Made by a program: the position numbers and the translations under genes. The notes beneath the pieces were generated by a model that had not been told where the DNA came from, made no database searches, and was given only the letters and a program-made list of their open reading frames with translations. Shown piece by piece: positions 28,613 through 37,284 of a stretch of 64,000 bases of DNA (positions are counted from its first letter, which is position 1; the number at the start of each line of letters is the position of its first letter). Source of the stretch: Bacteroidia bacterium (GTDB lineage: Bacteria; Bacteroidota; Bacteroidia; Flavobacteriales_E; Vicingaceae); the NCBI GenBank assembly GCA_030433355.1, contig JAUIMG010000003.1, positions 152,671-216,670 of the forward strand. The letters are read 5' to 3'.

Positions 28613-30559
28613 TTAAATTCCGAGTATTTTAAATTCTGTTCTTCTATTTTTAGCCCTACCACTTTCTGTTTCGTTGGTATCAATAGCTTGACTTGAACCG
28701 TAACCTTTTGCTATAATTCTAGTCGAGGAAATACCATTTTTGGTTAGATATTCTGCTACCGCTTTAGCTCGATTCATAGATAGTATCTGATTTGAATTTT
28801 CAGAACCTACATTGTCTGTATGACCTGATACTTCTATTTTAATTTTTGAGTTATCATTAAGGAACGATATAAGTTTATCTAATTCAGCCTTAGATTGATT
28901 TTTTAAATCATATTTGGCTGTTTCAAAAAATATGTTTTTAAGGACAATGGATTTACCAACCTCAATGGGTTGAAGAGGTACATCCTTTTCAAAAGGACTA
29001 GCTGATTCATTGCTACTAAGAGAGAAGTTATCTGAATAGAAAAGGTAACCCTCTTTTGAGACATTTAAGGCATAGTCCTTACCATCGACAAGCGTAACTA
29101 GAAATTTGCCATCAATTGGGTCAGAAAATGACTCTACAGCAACTTTATTTGTAGACAATTCGATTAGTTCAAATCTTGCAGCTATAGGTTCTTTAGTGTT
29201 ATTATCAAAGATTTTACCACTGAAGTAAGTAGCTTTTTGAGGGGCAACATCTTGAGGGAGGATAAATTCATATAAATCTAACTCTCCAAATCCTTCATCT
29301 CTATTAGAAGCAAAATAAGCAAGAGTTCCGTTAGCAGATACTAATAGGCTGTTTTCATTAGAATAAGTATTAATTGGGTAGCCTAGATTGACTGCTTCTC
29401 CCCAATCTCCTTTCTCATCTTTTCTGCTCATGAAAATGTCCAAACCGCCTAATCCAGGGTGTCCATCCGAAGAAAAGTATAAGGTTTGATTATCTGGGTG
29501 AATAAATACAGACTCTTCATTTCCAACCGTGTTAATATTGTTGTTTAATGGAACAGGAGGAGCCCAATACCCCGAACTATCTAGTTGAGTTACATAAATA
29601 TTTCCATTTCTATTGCCTCCTCTTTCTCTTATACCTCTTATAAAATAGAGAGTCCTCCCATCTGAAGAGAATGATGGTTGTGTCTCCCAATGCTTAGTGT
29701 TAATATTTGGTCCCATATTTCGTGGTTCAGACCAATTGTCTCCTTGTTTTTGGCTGTAGAATAAATCACAACTGCCATAACCCTTTCTATTACCGCCATA
29801 GTTGCCATATAACTCACAAGCTGTAAATATTAAAATTTGTCCATCTGCAGAAAGAGTAGGAGCACCTTCATTCAGTTGCGTATTTATAGGGAGGCCAATA
29901 TTTTTAGCTAAATCCCATTCGGAGTTGTTTTTTTTTGACAAATAGAAGTCTTCATTAAACCCTTGTGGTGAATTTTCAAAAGGAAGCCTTCTTGTGAAAA
30001 GTAAATTTTTCTGATCTACGGTAATGGAAGGAAAGTATTCTGCAAATTCTGTATTGACATTTGGACCTAGATTTCTAGGAGAGAACTCCCTTGGGCTTGC
30101 CATTGCCTCAATGGCAAAATCAATTTTCTTTAAACTATAATTTATTTTAGCATTAAGGTCAATGTTATTTAAATTCATTGCTAGATACTCAGAAAAATAC
30201 CTTTTAGCATCTGAGTAATTTCCTGTCTGTCTCTCTAATTCACCAAGGAAATATAAGTTGTTTGGAATCGCTTTAGGATCTAGTTCAATTGTTTTTAGAA
30301 AATATTTTTTCGCTTCCTCCCCATTATTTTGATCTAAATTTACATAGGCAAGTAAGGTGTAAGCTTCAATAAATTCTGAATCTTTACTTATAGCTTCTTT
30401 TAGTAATACTTTGGCTGCTTCTAAGTCATATTTCTTATATAGCTCGCTTGCCTCTTCGTATATTTTTATCGCTTTTTTATTTGTGCTATGATAGTTTTGA
30501 CTGTAGCTAACTGAGCAACTTAAAAAAAATAGGAGAATAATTAATTTGCTAATTTTCAT
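28613..30559 (-). CDS. PorE-like TPR / beta-propeller / OmpA envelope protein
   Basis: 648 residues. Domain order: signal peptide (residues 1-20; Cys15 in FFLSC could be a poor lipobox), TPR repeats (about 25-150), a PD40/WD40-like propeller with repeated motifs such as PTLSADGQILIF, PSFSSDGRTLYF and HPDNQTLYFSSDG (about 160-430), a carboxypeptidase-regulatory-like sandwich (about 445-525), and a C-terminal OmpA domain with SGHTDNVGSENSN and MNRAKAV. This matches the architecture described for the T9SS protein PorE of Porphyromonas gingivalis, which binds peptidoglycan. Several paralogues with this layout exist in Bacteroidota, so a true PorE role is inferred. Its stop is 4 bases from the stop of the giant T9SS cargo gene. 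Confidence 0.78.
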   Translation of the reverse strand: MKISKLIILLFFLSCSVSYSQNYHSTNKKAIKIYEEASELYKKYDLEAAKVLLKEAISKDSEFIEAYTLLAYVNLDQNNGEEAKKYFLKTIELDPKAIPNNLYFLGELERQTGNYSDAKRYFSEYLAMNLNNIDLNAKINYSLKKIDFAIEAMASPREFSPRNLGPNVNTEFAEYFPSITVDQKNLLFTRRLPFENSPQGFNEDFYLSKKNNSEWDLAKNIGLPINTQLNEGAPTLSADGQILIFTACELYGNYGGNRKGYGSCDLFYSQKQGDNWSEPRNMGPNINTKHWETQPSFSSDGRTLYFIRGIRERGGNRNGNIYVTQLDSSGYWAPPVPLNNNINTVGNEESVFIHPDNQTLYFSSDGHPGLGGLDIFMSRKDEKGDWGEAVNLGYPINTYSNENSLLVSANGTLAYFASNRDEGFGELDLYEFILPQDVAPQKATYFSGKIFDNNTKEPIAARFELIELSTNKVAVESFSDPIDGKFLVTLVDGKDYALNVSKEGYLFYSDNFSLSSNESASPFEKDVPLQPIEVGKSIVLKNIFFETAKYDLKNQSKAELDKLISFLNDNSKIKIEVSGHTDNVGSENSNQILSMNRAKAVAEYLTKNGISSTRIIAKGYGSSQAIDTNETESGRAKNRRTEFKILGI

Positions 30560-31164
30560 GGGATGTTTAGGTATTTGTGAGATTGATTACTGATTCTCCA
30601 TTTTGGGTTCTTTTTTATATAGTCGATAACTAAAGGGGTCATTTCTTCTTTTTTTGACCATTCTACTTGGAGGTATAAGAGACAATCTTTATTAACTTTT
30701 TTTGCATGCTCTTCAGCCCAATTGAAGTCACTTTTATTGTAAATGATAACTTTCAATTCATTTGCTTTTGGGTAAATACTTTCTAAAGGAGCCTTAAACT
30801 TCTTAGGTGATAAACAAATCCAATGCCATTCTCCACTAATCGGATATGCTCCTGAAGTTTCTATCGCAATGGTAAAATCATTATTTATGAGCTCAGTTGT
30901 TAGTTCATTGAGCTTGTAAATTAAAGGTTCACCTCCTGTGATTACGCTAAATCTTGAAGGGTATTCCTTTGCTCCATTAACAATGGTCTCAATAGAATTG
31001 TATTGTTTAGGATCAACCTTCCAGCTTTCTTTTACATCGCACCAGTGGCATCCTACATCGCACCCTGCAAGTCTTATAAAGTACGCAGCTTTCCCTTGGT
31101 GATAGCCTTCCCCTTGCAGCGTATAGAATGCCTCCATAATTGGAAGCTTTGATTGATCGTTCAT
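30556..31164 (-). CDS. queE: 7-carboxy-7-deazaguanine synthase
   Basis: Radical SAM enzyme of queuosine (7-deazaguanine) biosynthesis, converting 6-carboxytetrahydropterin to 7-carboxy-7-deazaguanine. The N-terminus EAFYTLQGEGYHQG is typical, and the cluster motif CDVGCHWC (Cys35, Cys39, Cys42) is the CX3CX2C form that binds the [4Fe-4S] cluster. SVITGGEPL follows as the SAM-binding GGE motif. 202 residues, normal length. The stop overlaps the PorE-like start (ATGA), an odd operon pairing. A TACCTTTG element lies about 20 bases upstream. Confidence 0.93.
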   Translation of the reverse strand: MNDQSKLPIMEAFYTLQGEGYHQGKAAYFIRLAGCDVGCHWCDVKESWKVDPKQYNSIETIVNGAKEYPSRFSVITGGEPLIYKLNELTTELINNDFTIAIETSGAYPISGEWHWICLSPKKFKAPLESIYPKANELKVIIYNKSDFNWAEEHAKKVNKDCLLYLQVEWSKKEEMTPLVIDYIKKNPKWRISNQSHKYLNIP

Positions 31165-31184
31165 TCTATTTATGTTTAATTGTC

Positions 31185-31192
31185 CAAAGGTA
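31185..31192 (-). promoter_or_regulatory. Bacteroidota -7 element (TACCTTTG) for queE and the PorE-like gene
   Basis: Minus-strand TACCTTTG matches TAnnTTTG. The corresponding -33 region would fall inside the left arm of the long palindrome at 31199-31265. Confidence 0.5.
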
Positions 31193-31198
31193 AGAAGC

Positions 31199-31265
31199 TT
31201 TCAAATAGTCTATAAATAAAAAAGTCTGGCAACGCCAGACTTTTTTATTTATAGACTATTTGAAA
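31199..31265. terminator. Perfect 32-bp-arm palindrome with terminator core
   Basis: The arms 31199-31230 and 31234-31265 are exact reverse complements separated by AAC. The core AAAAAAGTCTGGC / GCCAGACTTTTTT is a classical bidirectional intrinsic terminator, but perfect pairing continues outward for a further 19 bases on each side, up to the base before the subtilase stop codon. On the minus strand it ends the subtilase transcript. Confidence 0.9.
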
Positions 31266-34200
31266 TTATTGAATAATAATCTTCTCTCTTTCTTTTCCTT
31301 CGTCAAGGTCTATAATGTAAATTCCTTTTCTTAGGGAACTTAAATTAATTTGATTGCTATTGTTTAACAATACCTCTTGATGAACTACTCTTCCATGTAG
31401 GTCGTAAATTCTTAAGTTTCTATTGACTTCATTAGAAAACTCAATCGTGAATGTTCCATTAGATGGATTAGGGAAGATTGAGAACCTATCGTTCGTAGCA
31501 ACTTCAGAAACGCTTACAGATCTATCAACAAGGCTAATATCATCTATAGCTATATCGCTAGTAAAACCCGATCCTGTTGAAACTCTAAATCTAAGTGTGA
31601 CTCTTTGACCAGCATAAGCCGACAAGTTAACTATTCTTTGTTGCCAAGCGTTACTGCTACCAAAGGTAGGAGTCATGATGTTGGTATTCCATCTGCCATT
31701 GGCAAAAATATCTAACCTTATATTCCCTACATTGGCTCCGAGGGAATGATACCAGAAACTAAATTCTGGTGTGATTGTATTAGTAAGGTCAAAACATGGA
31801 GTTAGTACTACTGATTCTACATTGGTACAAGTTCCTGACGCCTCAGAATAGATATATTTACCTGTAGTTGTTCCAGGATTATGATCGGAGGTCGGTCCCG
31901 TTCCTGTAGATGGTGTACCACCTGCGTTTACTCTCATGTCAAAATCATCATCTACGCCATTAGTTAAGTTAATCCATCCGCCATTTAAACTGCAATTTGT
32001 TCCACCACAGTTGCTTGTTGTAGCGCAGAAAGGGAAGTTTTCGAAATCATTGCTATAAGGTAAACTGAAAACGGTGCTAGGAATAATTGAAACTTGTTTT
32101 CCAAGTGAATCGTTAAGCTCATTAGCATCATTTGGAAGATCTGCAATTACGCTTAAATTGATACTTCCAGGAGTATTCACATTAAGTGAGTCACTAAACG
32201 TAAAGACGGAGAATCCATTTCTAGCTAGTGGTCCAGGGAATGTGTCATTGTATATGGTATTATTAACTCTCATCCTTAAAGGAACGTTTGTTAAAATACT
32301 GTCCCCTTGGTTATTTAAAGTAATTGTAACAGGTAGCTTAGGGTAACTACAATTGCTCGCATATGAACCGCTAGGACTATTTATCTGCGTAATGGCTATG
32401 TCATATGGTAAAGGACAATTTTGGGGTGCTTTTGGTAATAAAAAAGCTAATGTCCTTCTACTTTGAATACCGTTTCCAATAGCTTTTACAGCAAACCAAT
32501 TATCATCAGCTAAATTTAGATTGTTAATTCTATAATCCGTAGTGGAAGAAAGGCCGATAGAATCCATATATTGAGCACCTAGACGGTAGATAATATAGGA
32601 TGTAGCAGCTGTAACGGCATTCCATCTTAGTTTAACTGAATCTGGACATATGTACTGTACTCCAACGTTTGCGGGTAGATTCATGACAGAAAAAGTATAA
32701 TCAGAAACATCTGAAATTGAACCTCTGCTAACTCTAACTAAAACATCTCCGCTAGTTACACTTGGGACTCTCCAATCGTAATACCTGGCAGTACCACCAA
32801 CATTACCAATGTTACTCCAAGTTAAACCATTATCTGTACTATATTCCAATAAGAAATTTCCAGTATTACCATATGCATCCCATCTTATTGTTTCTGTTTC
32901 ACCAGGAACGAATGCTTCTCCACCATGAGGATATGTTACTTCAATTTCATTTTTAACATTTTCCCATAAGATAAAGTATTGTTGAGGACCATTTGGAATA
33001 GCTTTCCCATTAATCAAAACAGTATAATTTCCTGATGGCACTGTATCAATGGTAACCTGCTCTACATTGTTTAAATTATCAACTCCTCTAGTAGCAGGCG
33101 AATTTAAGGCTGTAGCATTTGGTGCAGTATTTAATACCCATGGATTAATGGTGTCATTTAATGGAGTTATCAACTGCATGTCAATATCATTAATTAGAGC
33201 CCTGCTTGCATTAGCTGTTGCTTCAAAATCAGTCCAATAGACCATAACTCTTAGTTGCTCAACATTTGTAGGGATACTTAAGGTATGTGAATTTGTAATT
33301 CCTTGTGCAATCGAAGAGTCAGTATATCTTTGATCTTCAATTAGCTTTAAAGCTTTGTAAGCATTAACTCTACCCCAGCCATAGAAAAAGTCTGGACCTC
33401 TATTTCCTAAATCTCTGGCAGTATTAAGCATAGAGGCTTTTATTAATCCTGAATTGGGGTCATTTCCATTATTTAAAGAGCGATAAGCATCGTAAAGTTG
33501 AGCTGAGATTCCGGCAATACCAGGCGCAGCTGCCGAAGTTCCTCCTCCTGGGGAGTAACTATTGTTCGGGTCGGTAGACATCTGATTTGTACCGTTTGAA
33601 CAGATGTCAGGTTTGATTCTACCATCTCTAGCAGGACCCCTACTACTTGATGGTGTTAAGAATCCTCTGTAGTCTAAGTTTCCTGTCGCTATAACTGCTT
33701 TTCCTTGCTTTCTGCCACCTGTTATTGTTCCCCAAGGTGTTCCTGCACCGTATGCATTGCCTCCACAAGTGCTTCCAGCACTATTTCCTGCTGAAAAAAC
33801 ATGTAAAAGTTCTTCATTTTGTCTTGTTTGCTGGTCTACCTGTCTAGTTGTAGTTGTGTAACCAGCATTACAACCTTCACTATAAGAAGTAGAGGTAATT
33901 ACAACTCTATTCGTATTTAAGTTTGTTACGGCATTTGTAATATGTGGATAGCCACCAATATCGTAGTAGTATAAAAATGCTCCTGTAGCCATTCCTCTAT
34001 ATCTCGGATCTAAGTTTCCTGCTCCCATTGCAATGCCAGTAGTCATGTCGCCATGAGTTCCTCTACTTGGCGGAACACCTGGTTGAACAAATCTTCCTTT
34101 TAAATCAATGTGAGGACCTATCGCTCCATCATCTGCAATAGAAATACTTATTCCTGTTCCATCATATTTTCTTCCCAAAGGGTGGTCTGAGTCAATAAGG

Positions 34201-34847
34201 TTATTTCTGTGCAAACTTCTTGCTCTTGTATCTTCTTTTTCAGGTGGGGCAGGTATGTATTCAATAAATTTTACAAATTCTTGGTTGAGTAATGTGTTTA
34301 CATTTTCTTTTGAAATTGCTACTTCAAAGAATTCATTGTTAGATCCATTGCTTATTAAAATAAGATCCGATGAGTTTAAGAAAGACTCAACTTCAGACTT
34401 GTTTGCATCTAAGTGTGTGCTAACTAATAAGCTAATTCTGTTAGAATTGTACATTGAGAAATCTGGAACATCTTCAATATTAAAATCTATAGAAGTTTTA
34501 TATTTCGCTTCGAACTTATTTATTGATCTAATGCCTAGATTAGCAAGAGTTGATGCTGATGCACTTTTTATTTTAGAAATAAATGACTTGTTAGGGATGT
34601 ATTCTAACAAATCAATTCCATTATTCTTTAAAACAACTTTTTGACCTTCAGTTGGGATATTGTAAAACTGAACAATAAAGTAATTCGAATTTAAATTAGT
34701 AACGACTGCATCTAAAGATAGATTCTCATCTAGCTTAGTAAGCAATTCATCTCCAGATTTTAATTTAAGAATATAAGGGTTTTCCTTAGCTTCTGATTTT
34801 ATCAGAAATATAGTCAAAATGAGAGTAGCAAATATTCGTAATTTCAT
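31266..34847 (-). CDS. T9SS-secreted S8 (subtilisin-like) serine protease
   Basis: 1,193 residues with signal peptide (1-20). The catalytic triad is visible as Asp in ISIADDGA (237/238), His263 in GTHGDM, and Ser436 in GGGTSAAAPG; the oxyanion Asn is in HVFSAGNSAG. Residues 20-200 look like an inhibitory propeptide. After the protease domain come a P-domain-like sandwich, an Fn3-like module (KLRWNAVTAATSY), a CARDB-like region, a MAM-like or jelly-roll domain (about 940-1105) and a type A T9SS sorting domain (FSIFPNPSNGTF through GIYIIDL). It is probably exported across the outer membrane and kept on or released from the surface. Monocistronic, bounded by the palindrome. Confidence 0.92.
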   Translation of the reverse strand: MKLRIFATLILTIFLIKSEAKENPYILKLKSGDELLTKLDENLSLDAVVTNLNSNYFIVQFYNIPTEGQKVVLKNNGIDLLEYIPNKSFISKIKSASASTLANLGIRSINKFEAKYKTSIDFNIEDVPDFSMYNSNRISLLVSTHLDANKSEVESFLNSSDLILISNGSNNEFFEVAISKENVNTLLNQEFVKFIEYIPAPPEKEDTRARSLHRNNLIDSDHPLGRKYDGTGISISIADDGAIGPHIDLKGRFVQPGVPPSRGTHGDMTTGIAMGAGNLDPRYRGMATGAFLYYYDIGGYPHITNAVTNLNTNRVVITSTSYSEGCNAGYTTTTRQVDQQTRQNEELLHVFSAGNSAGSTCGGNAYGAGTPWGTITGGRKQGKAVIATGNLDYRGFLTPSSSRGPARDGRIKPDICSNGTNQMSTDPNNSYSPGGGTSAAAPGIAGISAQLYDAYRSLNNGNDPNSGLIKASMLNTARDLGNRGPDFFYGWGRVNAYKALKLIEDQRYTDSSIAQGITNSHTLSIPTNVEQLRVMVYWTDFEATANASRALINDIDMQLITPLNDTINPWVLNTAPNATALNSPATRGVDNLNNVEQVTIDTVPSGNYTVLINGKAIPNGPQQYFILWENVKNEIEVTYPHGGEAFVPGETETIRWDAYGNTGNFLLEYSTDNGLTWSNIGNVGGTARYYDWRVPSVTSGDVLVRVSRGSISDVSDYTFSVMNLPANVGVQYICPDSVKLRWNAVTAATSYIIYRLGAQYMDSIGLSSTTDYRINNLNLADDNWFAVKAIGNGIQSRRTLAFLLPKAPQNCPLPYDIAITQINSPSGSYASNCSYPKLPVTITLNNQGDSILTNVPLRMRVNNTIYNDTFPGPLARNGFSVFTFSDSLNVNTPGSINLSVIADLPNDANELNDSLGKQVSIIPSTVFSLPYSNDFENFPFCATTSNCGGTNCSLNGGWINLTNGVDDDFDMRVNAGGTPSTGTGPTSDHNPGTTTGKYIYSEASGTCTNVESVVLTPCFDLTNTITPEFSFWYHSLGANVGNIRLDIFANGRWNTNIMTPTFGSSNAWQQRIVNLSAYAGQRVTLRFRVSTGSGFTSDIAIDDISLVDRSVSVSEVATNDRFSIFPNPSNGTFTIEFSNEVNRNLRIYDLHGRVVHQEVLLNNSNQINLSSLRKGIYIIDLDEGKEREKIIIQ

Positions 34848-34922
34848 GTATATACAGTTATTATTAGTGACCTAAAATTAATTAAAGAATCATTATGTCT
34901 GTTCAAAACTTCAAACGTGTAG

Positions 34923-35150
34923 TTACGTTTGAGTTGATCTATTCAAGAAATATTTTACAGAAATGTAAATAAGAAACAACCAGGGAGCTAGATGGAAAAA
35001 GAAGTCAAACCAATCTATTAAAGTCATGCCGTTGGCTCCGCCAATAATCCATTTAATTTTTCCCCATAAATGGGGTTCTGGTGTAAAGGGTGCTAAGCCT
35101 AAGCTGAGACAAAGAATTATTGCTAAAAAAAAAGAATTTTTGTTTTCCAT
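34923..35150 (-). CDS. Small membrane protein, 75 aa
   Basis: Two hydrophobic segments (about 6-22 and 48-67) flank a loop with PEPHLWGKIKWI and GLIDW-like GMTLIDWFDFFFH. I recall similar short proteins in Bacteroidota but know no function. It is last in a run with two rhodanese genes and DUF983, 14 bases after the lipoprotein rhodanese, so expression is probably linked. Confidence 0.6.
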   Translation of the reverse strand: MENKNSFFLAIILCLSLGLAPFTPEPHLWGKIKWIIGGANGMTLIDWFDFFFHLAPWLFLIYISVKYFLNRSTQT

Positions 35151-35164
35151 TTGACAGTCCTATG

Positions 35165-35551
35165 CTATTTCCAGGAATTATAGCCGCCTTTTAAATCAAT
35201 TATTTTTGTGAATCCCTCATTTTTAAGTATTTGGGCTGCTTTACTGCTTCTTCCACCAACAGCGCAGTATACATAAACAGGTGTTTTCTTATCCATAGAA
35301 TTTACTTGATTCTGGAAATCGCCATTTAAAAGGTCATAGTTTTTAGAACCTTCAATATTTCCTTGGCTATATTCTGCAGAAGTTCTAACATCTATTAGGT
35401 AAAAGTCTCCGCTTTCACTGTTCATAGAAGTCTTAAACTCCTCTTTAGCTAACACCCTAATTGTACCTTCCTTTTCTTGCGCTTTACAAGAAGTAAATAC
35501 CAAGGCCAATAGTAAAATAAATAGGTTTCTGTTTTTTATAATAAGTTCCAT
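35165..35551 (-). CDS. Rhodanese-domain lipoprotein
   Basis: 128 residues. The lipobox LVFTSC (Cys22) follows a hydrophobic signal, predicting a lipid-anchored periplasmic-side protein. A single rhodanese domain follows, with YLIDVRTSAEY and an active-site loop YCAVGGRS that keeps the catalytic Cys. Such domains carry sulfur as a persulfide; the acceptor here is unknown. It overlaps the cytoplasmic rhodanese gene by 16 bases. Confidence 0.85.
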   Translation of the reverse strand: MELIIKNRNLFILLLALVFTSCKAQEKEGTIRVLAKEEFKTSMNSESGDFYLIDVRTSAEYSQGNIEGSKNYDLLNGDFQNQVNSMDKKTPVYVYCAVGGRSSKAAQILKNEGFTKIIDLKGGYNSWK

Positions 35552-35832
35552 GCTTGTATTCCTCCTTCTAAATTATATGCGTTTAATCCTTGTTTTTCCA
35601 TGAATTGACATGCTGTTGCACTTCTACCGCCTGCTCTGCAAAATACATAATAGTTTTTACTTTTATCTAAATCCATGATTTTTGCTGGGAAACTTGGCTC
35701 CATTAAATTCATGTTTATTGAATTTTCAATTACTCCTTCTACTTCTTCTTCTGGAGTTCTAACATCGATAATTACAGCATCTTTATCGTTTTCTATTGCT
35801 GCCTTAAATTCATTTGCATTAAGATTTTTCAT
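35536..35832 (-). CDS. Single-domain rhodanese
   Basis: 98 residues, no signal peptide, so cytoplasmic. VIIDVRTPEEEVEG and the active-site loop FCRAGGRSATA carry the catalytic Cys. Its length is that of a bare rhodanese domain (GlpE-like). It overlaps both neighbours (14 bases with DUF983, 16 with the lipoprotein rhodanese), giving one cytoplasmic and one exported rhodanese from the same message. Confidence 0.88.
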   Translation of the reverse strand: MKNLNANEFKAAIENDKDAVIIDVRTPEEEVEGVIENSINMNLMEPSFPAKIMDLDKSKNYYVFCRAGGRSATACQFMEKQGLNAYNLEGGIQAWNLL

Positions 35833-36217
35833 TTTTTATTCCTTTATAATTAAAAAACATATTTGCCCAAATAATTTTTGATAGGGCATAATATAGGGGG
35901 GTTAATAAAACTAAAAAGAATCCTACCAAAAAGATAAAATTCCAAAACTCCATTTGGTCATATAAAACTTTTTCTGCTACTATAAAACTTACAATATGTG
36001 CTACTCCAAGAGCATAAGATACATACATAGCTCCGTAATAAAATCCAGGTTCCATAGAAAATTTTCTTCCGCATTTTGGACAGTTATCTAGTGTGGTTGA
36101 CATATTTGATAAATGATACGGGTTCCTATTTTCAAAGAATTCTCCTTCGTGACAATGAGGGCACTTAAATTTTAATATGCTGTAAAGTTTTTGTCCTTTC
36201 TTTAAACCAAATTTCAT
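35819..36217 (-). CDS. DUF983 membrane protein
   Basis: 132 residues. The N-terminal zinc-ribbon-like pattern CPHCHEGEF and, further on, CPKCGRKF are followed by GFYYGAMYVSYALG and two membrane helices, the layout of the DUF983 family. Function is not established for the family. It is first in the overlapping four-gene run with the rhodaneses, a context that hints at sulfur or metal handling, by inference only. Confidence 0.85.
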   Translation of the reverse strand: MKFGLKKGQKLYSILKFKCPHCHEGEFFENRNPYHLSNMSTTLDNCPKCGRKFSMEPGFYYGAMYVSYALGVAHIVSFIVAEKVLYDQMEFWNFIFLVGFFLVLLTPLYYALSKIIWANMFFNYKGIKNEKS

Positions 36218-36435
36218 AATTCAAAATTCTGAATAATAGTTTAAGTCAATGTATCTTAAGTAACATAAACTTTATTTTGGGCAGTTTATCTTAATAGAAT
36301 AATCATGTTTTGGATATCAAGAGTTTAAGTTCATGTTATTATTTTGACAAAAACTAGCTATGATTTGTGAATACTTAAAAGAAAAGATATTTCTACTTCT
36401 TTTTAAAGGTTATTTCAAACTTTTTTATTTCTAAA

Positions 36436-37284
36436 ATGAAGCAGAAAAGAAAGGTGGAGCTAGTTGTAATTTCCGATGTACATCTTGGTACAAGGGGCTC
36501 TAATGCTAAAGAACTTCTTCAGTATCTAAGAAGTATAAAGCCCAAAACAGTCATTTTAAATGGTGATATTATTGATGTTTGGCAATTTAAAAAGAGTTAT
36601 TTCCCTAAAAGTCATATGCAAGTAGTTAAGCATATTCTTCACTGGATAAGTAAGGGAGTTAAAATATATTACATAACTGGAAATCATGATGAAGTTCTGA
36701 GAAAGTTTGTCGGATTCAAATTTGGATCTCTTCAAATAGTGAATAAAGTTGTTTTAGAACTAGACGGTAAGAAAGCTTGGTTCTTTCATGGTGATGTTTT
36801 TGATGTTACTATGCAACATTCGAAATGGCTGGCAAAGTTAGGTTCTGTTGGTTATGACTTATTAATTATTATAAATAGAATTGTTAATAATTGGTCTAAA
36901 AGACTAGGGAGAGGTAAAATCTCTTTGTCAAAGAAAATAAAAAATGGAGTTAAGTCTGCAGTTAAATTCATTAATAATTTTGAAAATATTGCTGCCTCAA
37001 TTGGAATTGAAAATGGGTATGATTATGTGATTTGTGGTCATATTCACCAAGCAGAAAAAAGAGTGATTGAAAATAATAGTGGCTATATAACTTATCTTAA
37101 TTCAGGAGATTGGGTGGAGAACCTTACAGCCTTAGAATATAACAAAGGAGAATGGAAAATTTTTAAGTATGACCCTTCTTTATTTTCTTTAGAACTAGCT
37201 TTTAACAATCAATCATTTACTAGTAAAGAATTGTTCCAGGAGATGTTGATAGAATTTGATATCCTAAAAAAAGTGGTAAGATGA
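36436..37284 (+). CDS. LpxH-like calcineurin-type phosphoesterase
   Basis: 282 residues, cytoplasmic or membrane-peripheral. Metal ligands are in SDVHLG (Asp14, His16), NGDIID (Asp44), GNHDE (Asn83, His84), FHGD (His118) and CGHIH (His202, His204). The order and spacing match the UDP-2,3-diacylglucosamine pyrophosphohydrolase group (LpxH/LpxH2-like), which makes lipid X in lipid A synthesis, though this longer form is often separate from housekeeping LpxH. It overlaps the next gene by 4 bases (ATGA) in an operon with a glycosyltransferase and a GH1 enzyme, so its substrate may be a different pyrophosphate or phosphate lipid. Confidence 0.78.
   Translation: MKQKRKVELVVISDVHLGTRGSNAKELLQYLRSIKPKTVILNGDIIDVWQFKKSYFPKSHMQVVKHILHWISKGVKIYYITGNHDEVLRKFVGFKFGSLQIVNKVVLELDGKKAWFFHGDVFDVTMQHSKWLAKLGSVGYDLLIIINRIVNNWSKRLGRGKISLSKKIKNGVKSAVKFINNFENIAASIGIENGYDYVICGHIHQAEKRVIENNSGYITYLNSGDWVENLTALEYNKGEWKIFKYDPSLFSLELAFNNQSFTSKELFQEMLIEFDILKKVVR

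Noticed and set aside
34255..34644. 129-residue plus-strand frame opposite the subtilase propeptide
   Set aside because: The subtilase frame on the minus strand is continuous and has clear domains; no start signal or family is visible for the opposite frame.
36218..36435. Riboswitch or small RNA in the divergent DUF983/LpxH-like gap
   Set aside because: I see no stable hairpin, terminator or conserved motif; it looks like two ordinary AT-rich promoters.
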